From Balneola sp. MJW-20 (GTDB taxonomy: Bacteria > Bacteroidota > Rhodothermia > Balneolales > Balneolaceae): 64,000 bases of DNA. Numbering within the stretch: position 1 is the first letter of the stretch; each line of letters starts with the position of its first letter. Below the pieces are notes generated by a model, which searched no databases, was not told the origin of the DNA, and saw only the letters and a program-made list of their open reading frames with translations. A program made the position numbers and the translations under genes. Of this stretch, positions 17,827 through 26,265 are shown one piece after another. The stretch is taken from the NCBI RefSeq assembly GCF_040811775.1, contig NZ_JBFNXW010000001.1, positions 1,240,001 through 1,304,000 of the forward strand, in the 5' to 3' direction.

Positions 17827-18633
17827 TTAAAGTGTGAAATAAATCAGTCCGAAGATCCCAACTGCCCAGCAATACCATGCAAAGTAATGGAATCCTTTTT
17901 TCATCAGTATGATGATCAGGTACTTCAGTGCGTAGTATCCGGATACAAATGCCGTAACAAATCCAACAACCAAACTTCCGATCTGTGCATTATTGATACC
18001 TACCTCTGAAAGCTCCAGGATCTGAAGCAGCATTGCTCCAGCAATTACCGGAATGACCATCAGAAAAGAAAAATTTGCAGCCTTCTCTCTACTGATCCCC
18101 AGGTATAAGGCCGTAGATATCGTAGAACCGGAACGGCTGATGCCCGGGATCATAGCAAATGATTGTGCAATACCGATCAGCAAACTCTTCCCCCATCCGA
18201 TCTCACCTTCTTTCGGATCCGCAAATCTGGTCAAAAACAAAATAAACCCGGTTACGATCAGCATAACGGAAACTAAAAACGGATCCATAAAAATTCCTTC
18301 TACAGCATCCTGAAGGGTAAGACCTACAATAAGAGCCGGGATCATACTTAATACAATGAGACCAATCAGTTTGACCTGAGGATCCGAACTCATTTCTTTG
18401 GGGCGCCGGATAAAAGCTAAACCGGCTTTGATCAGGTTTGATAATGCTTCCCGGTAATAAATAATAATGCTGCAGAGAGTACCAAAGTGAACCACTACTT
18501 CAAAGGTGATACCTCCTTCAAGTTCGCCCCCGAGTAAATATTTACCCAATGCCAGATGTCCTGAACTGCTGATAGGTAAAAATTCCGTGATTCCCTGAAG
18601 AAGTCCTAATAAGAAAGATTGTAAAAGATCCAT
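17827..18633 (-). CDS. uppP: Undecaprenyl-diphosphatase (BacA family)
   Basis: 268 aa, normal length, with about eight membrane segments. Both active-site regions are present: GITEFLPISSSGHLALG near the N-terminus and AMIPGISRSGSTISTALYLG in the middle. The enzyme removes a phosphate from undecaprenyl diphosphate so the lipid carrier can be reused for peptidoglycan and surface polysaccharide synthesis. Loss or overexpression changes bacitracin sensitivity in other bacteria. It is a single gene, divergent from moxR, and ends 76 nt before nuoJ. Confidence 0.97.
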   Translation of the reverse strand: MDLLQSFLLGLLQGITEFLPISSSGHLALGKYLLGGELEGGITFEVVVHFGTLCSIIIYYREALSNLIKAGLAFIRRPKEMSSDPQVKLIGLIVLSMIPALIVGLTLQDAVEGIFMDPFLVSVMLIVTGFILFLTRFADPKEGEIGWGKSLLIGIAQSFAMIPGISRSGSTISTALYLGISREKAANFSFLMVIPVIAGAMLLQILELSEVGINNAQIGSLVVGFVTAFVSGYYALKYLIIILMKKGFHYFAWYCWAVGIFGLIYFTL

Positions 18634-18708
18634 TTATTATATTTCGGCGTTTTTAGAAGACGAGAAATTAATGATATCATCAGCAAATACTAAAAAGGAT
18701 TTTATTTT

Positions 18709-19710
18709 ATGAGCGATTATTCTGTAGACATGAAGGCCCTGGGCGAAAAGATCGAAAAGCACAGTGCTTTTATAGATGAGATCAGAAAGGAACTCGATAA
18801 AGTGATCATTGGTCAGCGGTATATGATCGACCGGCTATTGATCGGACTGCTGACGAACGGGCATGTTCTTCTCGAGGGGGTTCCCGGGCTTGCTAAAACA
18901 CTGACTGTATCCTCTCTGGCTCAGGTCCTGAGCACCAGTTTTCAGCGGATACAGTTCACTCCCGACCTGTTACCCGCTGATCTTCTTGGTACGCTTATTT
19001 ATAATCAGAAAGAAGCGGAATTCCTTGTTAAGAAGGGCCCTATCTTTGCCAATATCATTCTTGCGGATGAGATCAACCGTTCACCTGCCAAGGTGCAATC
19101 AGCTTTGCTGGAAGCTATGCAGGAAAAGCAGGTTACTATTGGGGAAACCACTTTTAACCTTGAAGAACCCTTCCTGGTACTTGCAACTCAAAACCCGGTA
19201 GAACAAGAAGGAACCTATCCTCTGCCCGAAGCTCAGGTAGACCGTTTCATGCTGAAGCTTAAGATCGATTACCCGAATGAGCAGGAAGAGATGGAGATCA
19301 TGCGTCGTATGGCCAAAACAGGTCCAAAGCCCACCCTTGATACGATCATCAAGCCTTCAACGATACTGGAAGCCCGACAGGTGATCAATGAGGTATACAT
19401 GGATGAAAAAGTAGAGAAGTATATTGTTGATCTGGTATTTGCTACCCGTAAACCTGAAAATTACGGGCTGAAAGAACTTTCGGATCTGATCAGCTTTGGC
19501 GCTTCTCCCCGTGCCACCATTAACCTGAACCTGGCTTCAAGAGCTCAGGCTTTCATGGAGCATCGTGCTTACGTAACTCCAGAAGACATCCGAACCATTG
19601 CTATGGATGTACTGCGCCACCGTATCATTCCGACCTTTGAGGCTGAGGCAGAAGACATAACGGCAGAGGATATTGTGAAAAAGATACTGAATAACGTTCA
19701 GGTACCATAA
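18709..19710 (+). CDS. MoxR-family AAA+ ATPase (orphan paralogue)
   Basis: 333 aa. Walker A is GVPGLAKT, Walker B is ILADEINRSPAKVQSALLEA, and sensor 1 follows in LATQNPVEQEGTYPLPEAQV. The C-terminal lid (GASPRATINLNLASRAQAFM) is typical. MoxR ATPases act as chaperones that load or remodel partner proteins, usually with VWA or DUF58 partners encoded next to them. Here no such partner adjoins: uppP is divergent and a long hairpin terminator follows. It is similar to the second MoxR at 45541, which does sit with a DUF58 protein, so this copy may share partners in trans. Confidence 0.92.
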   Translation: MSDYSVDMKALGEKIEKHSAFIDEIRKELDKVIIGQRYMIDRLLIGLLTNGHVLLEGVPGLAKTLTVSSLAQVLSTSFQRIQFTPDLLPADLLGTLIYNQKEAEFLVKKGPIFANIILADEINRSPAKVQSALLEAMQEKQVTIGETTFNLEEPFLVLATQNPVEQEGTYPLPEAQVDRFMLKLKIDYPNEQEEMEIMRRMAKTGPKPTLDTIIKPSTILEARQVINEVYMDEKVEKYIVDLVFATRKPENYGLKELSDLISFGASPRATINLNLASRAQAFMEHRAYVTPEDIRTIAMDVLRHRIIPTFEAEAEDITAEDIVKKILNNVQVP

Positions 19711-19740
19711 ATCACTTGATTGATTTATGCTTCTGTCTGC

Positions 19741-19790
19741 AGAAGGTCCTAAGCCGGAAAAGCTTTTTCCCGTAATGCAGGACCTTCTTT
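19741..19790 (+). terminator. Long nested hairpin, likely terminator of the orphan moxR gene
   Basis: AGAAGGTCCT (19741-19750) pairs perfectly with AGGACCTTCT (19779-19788), and an inner stem (GGAAAA / TTTTCC) fits within the loop. A short T-run ends it. The remaining 175 nt up to the next gene show nothing I can name. Confidence 0.5.
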
Positions 19791-19965
19791 ATCCACTTGC
19801 ATTTTTACCTCTCTTAGCCCTATCCATTGTCTTTATATCAGACATCATTCGTTCTCTGTTTGAAATCTAATTTAGATTTGTTTTTAGCAGTAAATTCATT
19901 AAGTATAGTCATATAAGCTACAGGAAAAAGCAGAGTATCTGATTACATTCAAGAAATAAGCGGGG

Positions 19966-20616
19966 ATGAAAATTCTGGTTACAGGGCCTGAGGGAGTTCC
20001 TGGAAGTAATTTAGTTCGGGAATTACTTAGGAGAAGGTATTCGGTAAGCACCTTGATATATAATGAAAGCCTCTCTAGAACCTTGGATAATTTTCTGATT
20101 GATAAGATCTATGGTATCATTTTATTCCCGGTAGATCTGATTTGCTTTAAGGAACACGGTGCCGTCATTCGTTGTGCAGTATCTACCTGTATATTTCCTG
20201 CCCACTCTAAAGTGGTTGTCTTGACCAATGTCGAAGGAACGCGATACATAATTAAAGCCTGTCTTGAATATTCTGTTTCCAGACTCACCTATATCGGAAC
20301 AGCAAACTCTTCTGCTTTAGGCAGATCCCTGAATCATCCCTGGGTTGAAATTATTCCCTATACCTGCATAAAGTTTGAGCTGGATCATATGGACTCGAAG
20401 CGCCTGGCACATGGGGTGGATCTTTACGATGCCAGAAGAAGAACTATGCAGGCACTGCTCATTAACCAAACGCTTACAATAGGCCTCTACGACTCCAAAC
20501 CAGGCTCGGGTAAAATGATCCTTTCACTTTATAAGCGAAAGATTCCCGGCTTCCCTAAGGAAGGAAAGAATTATATCACTGCCCAAAAATTCAACCGGAA
20601 AGTAAACACAAAGTAG
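19966..20616 (+). pseudogene. Truncated and decayed NAD-dependent epimerase/dehydratase (extended SDR)
   Basis: 216 aa, where intact relatives are about 320-340. The N-terminus keeps an altered Rossmann motif (ILVTGPEGVPGSNLVRELL), and the middle keeps family landmarks (NVEGTRYIIKACLEYSVSRL, YIGTANSSALG, GLYDSKPGSGKMILSLYKRK). The region where relatives I recall have a catalytic Tyr-Met-Asp-Ser-Lys reads DHMDSK, so the catalytic tyrosine appears replaced by His, though an upstream YTCIK could mimic the YxxxK pattern. The segment between DHMDSK and the Pro/Ile stretch is shortened, and the protein stops about 110 residues early. Its stop is directly followed by the ATG of an intact SDR (TAGATG). 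I read it as a gene remnant left by deletion, kept open by chance or recently formed. Confidence 0.6.
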
Positions 20617-21438
20617 ATGAATGATTTTTTTAAAGATAAGGTGTGTATTGTTACCGGGTCGAGCCGTGGCATCGGGAAAACGATTGCAAAGGATCTGGCT
20701 TCAAAAGGATCATGTATTGTATTAAACGGCAGGAACCGGGATAGCTTAGACAGTACATTTCAGGAAGTAGAAAATATCACCGGTAAGGGACGGGTCATTA
20801 AGGTTTGCTCCGACGTCGGTCAGGGTAACGGAGCAGAGGAGCTGATCAATAAGACACTGGATCATTTTAAGGGAATAGATATTCTAATCAATAATGCAGG
20901 AGTTTCCATGCGGGGAGCTCTGGCAGAGATTAAACCTTTAGCTGTTGAAAAAGTAATTCACTCTAACGTTCATGGGGCCATTCTTCCAACTATATATTCA
21001 TTGCCCCACCTGAGGAAAAGTCAGGGTAGTATTGTTTTTATATCAAGCTTAGCTGCAATAAGAGGCCTGCCCTATCTTTCCATTTATTCTGCCTCTAAAA
21101 TGGCGTTGAGAGGAATAGCTGAAGCAATCCGAATAGAAGAACACGAACACGACATACATGTCGGAATGATCTATGTAGGGTTTACAGAAAATGAGGAGAG
21201 TAAAAGGGTGATCGGTAGTGACGGAAAACCGATGCCTCTGAATAAAAGAGACAGCAAAAAGGCCTTAAGCAGAGAGACCGTTTCAAAAGCCGTCCTGAAA
21301 AACATTCAAAATCGAAGGTTCATTACCACTATGACTGCTGAGGGTAAAATAAATGGATTTATAAATTCCATTATTCCGGGTTTTGTTGAATGGATGGTGC
21401 TCAAATCCATTGATAAATTCAGAGACCGACTTAAATAA
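20617..21438 (+). CDS. Classical short-chain dehydrogenase/reductase
   Basis: 273 aa. The cofactor motif is VTGSSRGIGKTIA (TGxxxGxG), followed by NNAG in ILINNAGVSMRGA, the catalytic Ser in IVFISSLAA and the YxxxK in YSASKMAL, so all catalytic residues are present. It uses NAD(P)H to oxidise or reduce an unknown alcohol or carbonyl. The C-terminal segment (FINSIIPGFVEWMVLKSIDK) is hydrophobic, as in SDRs that sit at membranes. Its ATG abuts the stop of the decayed epimerase, and a bidirectional terminator follows. Substrate cannot be predicted. Confidence 0.88.
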   Translation: MNDFFKDKVCIVTGSSRGIGKTIAKDLASKGSCIVLNGRNRDSLDSTFQEVENITGKGRVIKVCSDVGQGNGAEELINKTLDHFKGIDILINNAGVSMRGALAEIKPLAVEKVIHSNVHGAILPTIYSLPHLRKSQGSIVFISSLAAIRGLPYLSIYSASKMALRGIAEAIRIEEHEHDIHVGMIYVGFTENEESKRVIGSDGKPMPLNKRDSKKALSRETVSKAVLKNIQNRRFITTMTAEGKINGFINSIIPGFVEWMVLKSIDKFRDRLK

Positions 21439-21510
21439 TCAACAGCAATCGAAGATTGGACCACTTCATAGTAATATTCGGTTTCATATCCTGCCATATT
21501 CTTAAATAAA

Positions 21511-21545
21511 AAAAGCCCCGCACATCACTTATGTACGGGGCTTTT
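21511..21545. terminator. Bidirectional terminator between the SDR and rpsA
   Basis: AAAAGCCCCGCACAT pairs with ATGTACGGGGCTTTT around a 5-nt loop with a single C-A mismatch, giving a strong GC stem flanked by an A-run and a T-run. It can end transcription from the SDR gene (+) and rpsA (-), whose stop is 20 nt away. Confidence 0.85.
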
Positions 21546-21564
21546 ATAATCTACGACTGAAGGA

Positions 21565-23499
21565 TTATTCTTCTTCGTCTTTAGCTTTGTCGGCAGCTGC
21601 TTTCTCTTCAGCTTCCATTTTCTCTTTGAGCGCTCCAAGTCCGGACATTTCACCAAGTGTTGGTGCTCCCGTTTCAAGGTCAGCCTGCTGAACTCTTTTC
21701 TTGGCCTTCTTGGCAGAAGTCTTGTCAGAGTCGAGCTGGCTAAGCTCAATGTTCTTGCTGTTTTCATCGAAGTTGAGCACAAAAGCTTCAATCTTGTCGC
21801 CTTCTTTAAACTCTTCTTCCGTTGCCTTTGCAAGGCTGATGAATGCTTCAGCACCGAGGGGCAGCTCTACAAAAGCACCCTTGTCGGTTACTTTCACAAC
21901 TTCACCTTCAACATTGGCACCCGGAGCGTATTCCTTAGCATATTGTTCCCAAGGGTTGTCGGAAACCTGCTTGTGACCGAGTGTGATCCTTCTGTTGTCA
22001 AAGTCTACACCAAGGATCACTACTTCGATCTCCTGGTCTTTATCAACAACTTCGTTTGGATGCTCCACTTTCTCAGTCCAGCTCAGATCAGATACGTGGA
22101 TCAGACCGTCGATACCTGGCTCTAGTTCAACAAATACTCCGAAGTTGGTCAGATTTCTCACGATTCCGGTGTGCTTTGAACCAACCGGGAATCTTTCCAG
22201 GATGTCTGCCCATGGATCTTCTTCCAGCTGCTTCACACCCAGTGAGATCTTCTTCTCATCTTCGTTGATGTTCAGTACTACACATTCGATGATGTCATCC
22301 TTGTCCACTAATTGTGACGGATGCTTGATGTGCTGTGTCCAGGACATTTCAGAAATATGGATCAGTCCTTCAACGCCTTTCTCAAGTTCGATGAAAGCAC
22401 CGTAATCTGCGATAGATACCACACGGCCCTGTACTTTATTTCCTTCAGGATACTTGTCATGGATATTCTCCCATGGATGCGGCTGAAGCTGCTTCAGACC
22501 CAGAGACACTCTCTTGGACTTCTCGTCAAAGTCGATAACAGCAACGTTCATACGCTGATCCAGTTGAACGATCTCATTTGGATCATCCACGCGACCCCAT
22601 GAAAGGTCGGTAATGTGGAGCAGACCGTCTACACCACCAAGATCGATGAAAACACCGAAGTCGGTAATATTTTTCACGGCACCTTCCAGTACCTGACCTG
22701 CTTCGATGGTCTCCAGAATTTCCTGGCGCTGCTCTTCGAGATCAGACTCGATTAGTGCTCTGTGAGATACAACCACATTCTCTGCAGCCATATTCAGTTT
22801 CACAACCTGGAATTCCATGGTCTTACCAACATATGCGTCGAAGTCTCTTACAGGACGAACGTCGATCTGAGATCCGGGAAGGAAGGCGTCAATTCCGAAT
22901 ATATCAACGACCATACCACCTTTGATACGTCGTTTGATATAACCTTCAATAACGCTGTCATTTTCATGAGAATCTTCGATAGTCTCCCAGGCTTGCAGAA
23001 TATCTGCTTTCTTACGAGACAGGATCAGCTGACCGTCTTTGTCCTCCACACGATCAAGGAATACTTCTACTTCATCGCCGGGACCCATGTTTTCAAGGAG
23101 ATCAGAAGGGAATTCATTAACAGCTATGATACCTTCTGACTTGAATCCAATATCAACAACCACATACTTTTCATCGATAGATACGATGCGGCCGTGTACA
23201 ATTTCTTTCTCTTCAATTTCATTGAGTGTATTCTCATACATCCCCATCATTTCACTGTATTCATCATCGGAATACTCATCAGATGGGCCTTGCAGATCAT
23301 CAAAGGAATAAACTTCTCCTTCAACTTCACCGGTAAACACATGTGTCATGGTTTCGGCTTTTTCTTCTGCTGCTTCAGTCTCTGCTGAAGTTTGCTCTTC
23401 GGCGGTAGTGTCTTCAGTTGCTTCTTCAACAGCAACTTCTTCCATGGATTCTTCTGCCTTAGTTTCTTCTACTTGTTCGTCTTTTATTTCTTCAGTCAT
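21565..23499 (-). CDS. rpsA: 30S ribosomal protein S1
   Basis: 644 aa with six S1/OB-fold domains. Domain starts can be seen at HGRIVSIDEKYVVVDIGF, EGYIKRRIKGGMVVDIFG, GAVKNITDFGVFIDLGGVDG, GRVVSIADYGAFIELEKG, GIVRNLTNFGVFVELEPGID and GEVVKVTDKGAFVELPLG. An acidic, Ala/Glu/Thr-rich N-terminal extension of about 60 residues and a charged tail flank the domains; the extension is longer than in E. coli S1. S1 binds mRNA leaders and helps initiation. It follows cmk after 66 nt, the same order as in many bacteria. Confidence 0.97.
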   Translation of the reverse strand: MTEEIKDEQVEETKAEESMEEVAVEEATEDTTAEEQTSAETEAAEEKAETMTHVFTGEVEGEVYSFDDLQGPSDEYSDDEYSEMMGMYENTLNEIEEKEIVHGRIVSIDEKYVVVDIGFKSEGIIAVNEFPSDLLENMGPGDEVEVFLDRVEDKDGQLILSRKKADILQAWETIEDSHENDSVIEGYIKRRIKGGMVVDIFGIDAFLPGSQIDVRPVRDFDAYVGKTMEFQVVKLNMAAENVVVSHRALIESDLEEQRQEILETIEAGQVLEGAVKNITDFGVFIDLGGVDGLLHITDLSWGRVDDPNEIVQLDQRMNVAVIDFDEKSKRVSLGLKQLQPHPWENIHDKYPEGNKVQGRVVSIADYGAFIELEKGVEGLIHISEMSWTQHIKHPSQLVDKDDIIECVVLNINEDEKKISLGVKQLEEDPWADILERFPVGSKHTGIVRNLTNFGVFVELEPGIDGLIHVSDLSWTEKVEHPNEVVDKDQEIEVVILGVDFDNRRITLGHKQVSDNPWEQYAKEYAPGANVEGEVVKVTDKGAFVELPLGAEAFISLAKATEEEFKEGDKIEAFVLNFDENSKNIELSQLDSDKTSAKKAKKRVQQADLETGAPTLGEMSGLGALKEKMEAEEKAAADKAKDEEE

Positions 23500-23565
23500 T
23501 ATATGTGGGTTAATGTTTTACCTCAGCGCTGGCTTTCAGCGATGGGATAAGGTTAACATTATTGA

Positions 23566-24225
23566 TTATTTATTATGTACCAGGTCAGAGACCTGATCTG
23601 CTATTTTGGTTAACTGTTCTTCAAATGTCAGTTTGGAAGTATCAATGAGGATCGCATCATCTGCTTTCTTCAATGGATCTTCACTTCTGCTGGAGTCCTT
23701 TTGGTCTCTGACTTCGATATTTTGTTTAATACTATCGAGGTCTGCTTCCATCCCTTTTTCCTTTAGTTCATCAAATCGGCGGCGTGCTCTGGTTTCCAGG
23801 TCCGCAACCATAAAGAACTTCAGATCGGCATCAGGAAATACTGCAGTTCCAAGATCTCTGCCGTCAGCAACGTAGACATCTTTTTTAACTGCTTCTCTCA
23901 TTAATGCATTGACGAAAGCCCGGACTTCCTTTCTGGAAGCTACTTCTGAAACATGTTCAGATACTTCCATAGTTCGGATCTTGTCAGTAACTTCTTCCCC
24001 GTCCAGAAAAACGTGAAAAATTTTTTCTTGGAAGTGAAAAGAAATTGTACTTTTTTCCAACCGTTCAAAGAACAATGGTTCGCTTTTACCAGAATCGATG
24101 TAGAGAAGTGTTGCCACTCTGTACAGTGCTCCGGAATCCAGAAATTGAATTTTAAGTCGTTCAGCAACTGCTCGCGCTGTAGAACTTTTTCCCGATCCAG
24201 CGGGACCATCTATTGTAACTATCAT
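23566..24225 (-). CDS. cmk: Cytidylate kinase
   Basis: 219 aa. The P-loop MIVTIDGPAGSGKSSTARAV is at the extreme N-terminus, followed by FLDSGALYRVATLLY and the catalytic arginine region YVADGRDLGTAVFPDADLKF. The LID segment contains TRARRRFDELKEKG and the end has DQKDSSRSEDPLKKADDAIL, with the RSEDPL signature of bacterial Cmk. It phosphorylates CMP and dCMP with ATP. It is divergent from rpsT and upstream of rpsA, a classic pairing. Confidence 0.97.
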   Translation of the reverse strand: MIVTIDGPAGSGKSSTARAVAERLKIQFLDSGALYRVATLLYIDSGKSEPLFFERLEKSTISFHFQEKIFHVFLDGEEVTDKIRTMEVSEHVSEVASRKEVRAFVNALMREAVKKDVYVADGRDLGTAVFPDADLKFFMVADLETRARRRFDELKEKGMEADLDSIKQNIEVRDQKDSSRSEDPLKKADDAILIDTSKLTFEEQLTKIADQVSDLVHNK

Positions 24226-24273
24226 AACAGATCGGCTAAATTAAGTTTTATACCTCAATATATCAATCCTTTC

Positions 24274-24304
24274 TTGTTTAATGTTGTCAGAACTCTTAAT
24301 TTTG
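24274..24304 (+). promoter_or_regulatory. Bacteroidota-type promoter for rpsT-gpmI
   Basis: TTG (24274-24276), a 20-nt spacer and TAATTTTG (24297-24304) match the TTG / TAnnTTTG form exactly. The predicted start near 24311 gives a leader of about 42 nt to the rpsT ATG. Confidence 0.6.
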
Positions 24305-24352
24305 GTTTCTTGATCAAAATCGAGTACAACGAAATTTCAAATCATATTTACA

Positions 24353-24604
24353 ATGCCACAGACTAAACAAGCGATCAAACGAGTTCGCCAGGCACAGAAG
24401 AGAAAAGAGCATAACAAGACACGACGATCCAGAATCAGAACGCTGGTTAAAAAAGTGTATGAAGCCAAAGACAAGGCCGCAGCTGAAAAAGCTCTGACGG
24501 ATGCTGTTTCTTTTATTGACCGAATGACCACAAAAGGAATCATTCATAAAAATACTGCCGGACGTAAGAAAGCTCAGATCACCAAGTACGTCAATAACCT
24601 GTAA
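24353..24604 (+). CDS. rpsT: 30S ribosomal protein S20
   Basis: 83 aa, highly basic. The N-terminus MPQTKQAIKRVRQAQKRKEH followed by NKTRRSRIRTLVKKVYEAK and the end HKNTAGRKKAQITKYVNNL (conserved IHKNxAxRKKSR-type motif) define S20, which binds the 5' domain of 16S rRNA. It is five bases upstream of gpmI and probably cotranscribed with it. Confidence 0.97.
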   Translation: MPQTKQAIKRVRQAQKRKEHNKTRRSRIRTLVKKVYEAKDKAAAEKALTDAVSFIDRMTTKGIIHKNTAGRKKAQITKYVNNL

Positions 24605-24609
24605 ATCAT

Positions 24610-26130
24610 ATGGCCAACCCGAATGATAAAGCACTCCTGGTTATACTGGATGGTTTTGGGTTGGCAGATGACCCATCTGTTAGTGCCATAGATAAGGCAC
24701 AAAAACCATTTATTGATTCATTATTCAGGGAATACCCAAATTCCCGGTTACTTGCCAGCGGAGAAAATGTAGGCCTGCCTGACGGGCAGTTCGGCAATTC
24801 TGAGGTCGGTCACCTGAACATCGGTGCCGGCCGTATTGTATGGCAGGAACTTTCCCGCATTAATAAGGCCATCAGGGACAAAAGTTTTTTTGAAAACCCC
24901 ACCCTCACCGAAGCCATGAAGAAAGCAGCCGGAAAGGGTCGAATACATCTTATGGGGCTCTTTTCGGATGGCGGCGTTCACAGTCACAACGACCACATCT
25001 ATGCCCTCCTCGAGATGAGCAAGTCTTTCGGAATAGATCACACCTATGTACACGCATTTACGGATGGACGTGATACTTCTCCTCAGGGTGGCATTCAATA
25101 TGCGGAAGAATTTAATAATAAAGCCGAGGAGATCGGAATCGGTGAACTCGCTTCCGTGATCGGCAGATATTATGCTATGGATCGGGATCATCGCTGGGAA
25201 CGGGTGAAGTTAGCCTACGACCTGCTGGTTAACGGAGAAGGAGCCTACTTTAACTCTGCCAGGGAAGCTTTTCAAAGCAGTTACGACGAAGGCGTTACCG
25301 ATGAATTCATAAAACCTGTATTACTCAGCAAAGATGAAGGATCCAGAATTCGCAAAGGGGATGTCGTCATTTTCTTTAATATACGCGGAGACCGGGCCCG
25401 GGAGATCTCAGTAGCACTGAACTCATCTGACTTTACAGAATTCCCGGTTCAGGATCTGGATCTCCACTATACCACATTCACTTCTTACGACAGTACTTTT
25501 GACTTCGCAAGAGTTGCTTACCCTCCACAGGAATTAAAAAATACCCTTGGTGAGTGGCTCAGTAAAAAAGGCCTGCGCCAGTTCCGGATTGCAGAGACTG
25601 AAAAATACCCGCACGTCACATATTTCTTCAACGGAGGAATTGAAACACCGTATAATGGGGAAGAACGAAAAGTTATCCCGAGTCCCAAAGTAGCCACCTA
25701 CGATCTTCAACCCGAAATGAGTGCTCCTGAAGTTACCCAAACTCTTTGTAACAAACTTTCGGAAGGAGTCTATGATTTTGTCTGCCTCAATTATGCCAAT
25801 CCGGATATGGTGGGACATACCGGTGATATGGATGCGGCAATAGAAGCGGTTGAAGCAGTGGATGCAGGCTTAAAACAGGTAGTGGAAGCTGCAATGGGTC
25901 AGGATTACAGGATTCTGATTATAGCTGATCATGGTAATGCCGATAAAATGATAAAAGAGGACGGCAGTCCGCATACTGCACACACAACCGCTCCTGTACC
26001 GGTAATTTTAGTTAACTACCCGGAAAAGGTCGAACTTAAAGAAGGAATTCTGGCAAACGTTGCCCCTACCCTGTTGAAGCTCATGGGTGTAGCCAAGCCG
26101 GATGAAATGACGGCTGATCCGCTATTCTAA
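24610..26130 (+). CDS. gpmI: 2,3-bisphosphoglycerate-independent phosphoglycerate mutase
   Basis: 506 aa, normal length. The alkaline-phosphatase-like metal site is visible as LLVILDGFGLADD at the start, with the catalytic serine in FGNSEVGHLNIGAGR. Substrate motifs follow (HAFTDGRDTSPQGG, IGRYYAMDRDHRWERV), then late metal ligands (CLNYANPDMVGHTGDMDAAI, IIADHGNADKMI, SPHTAHTTAPVPVIL). It interconverts 3- and 2-phosphoglycerate using two Mn2+ ions in glycolysis and gluconeogenesis. It lies directly after rpsT and ends 135 nt before clpC, with a weak hairpin after the stop. Confidence 0.97.
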   Translation: MANPNDKALLVILDGFGLADDPSVSAIDKAQKPFIDSLFREYPNSRLLASGENVGLPDGQFGNSEVGHLNIGAGRIVWQELSRINKAIRDKSFFENPTLTEAMKKAAGKGRIHLMGLFSDGGVHSHNDHIYALLEMSKSFGIDHTYVHAFTDGRDTSPQGGIQYAEEFNNKAEEIGIGELASVIGRYYAMDRDHRWERVKLAYDLLVNGEGAYFNSAREAFQSSYDEGVTDEFIKPVLLSKDEGSRIRKGDVVIFFNIRGDRAREISVALNSSDFTEFPVQDLDLHYTTFTSYDSTFDFARVAYPPQELKNTLGEWLSKKGLRQFRIAETEKYPHVTYFFNGGIETPYNGEERKVIPSPKVATYDLQPEMSAPEVTQTLCNKLSEGVYDFVCLNYANPDMVGHTGDMDAAIEAVEAVDAGLKQVVEAAMGQDYRILIIADHGNADKMIKEDGSPHTAHTTAPVPVILVNYPEKVELKEGILANVAPTLLKLMGVAKPDEMTADPLF

Positions 26131-26132
26131 AA

Positions 26133-26155
26133 CAAGCATTTCTATCGCTTGCTTT
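26133..26155 (+). terminator. Weak hairpin after gpmI
   Basis: CAAGC (26133-26137) pairs with GCTTG (26147-26151) and is followed by CTTTT. The stem is only 5 bp, and its 3' arm overlaps the -33 TTG of the predicted clpC promoter. Confidence 0.35.
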
Positions 26156-26179
26156 TACATGACTCCCCTGCTACCTTCG
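26149..26179 (+). promoter_or_regulatory. Probable clpC promoter
   Basis: TTG (26149-26151), a 20-nt spacer and TACCTTCG (26172-26179) match the TTG / TAnnTTTG form with one mismatch. The leader would be about 80 nt. I saw no CIRCE or CtsR-like repeat. Confidence 0.45.
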
Positions 26180-26265
26180 GAGTAAATGAACTAAAAATAG
26201 CACAGGCACGTTTTTCTAAACGACATAAAAAAAATAATTTCATTTAGTACTACAGGACTTATCAA

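Noticed and set aside
19966..20616. Functional epimerase call
   Set aside because: Too short, catalytic tyrosine apparently replaced and the C-terminal substrate domain missing; listed as a pseudogene instead.
21983..22405. 140-aa open frame on the plus strand inside rpsA
   Set aside because: It is antisense to a highly conserved S1 repeat region, Ser/Thr/Pro-rich without domains, and its length follows from the codon bias of rpsA.
22762..23139. 125-aa open frame antisense to rpsA domains 1-3
   Set aside because: Shadow of the S1 coding frame; no independent support.
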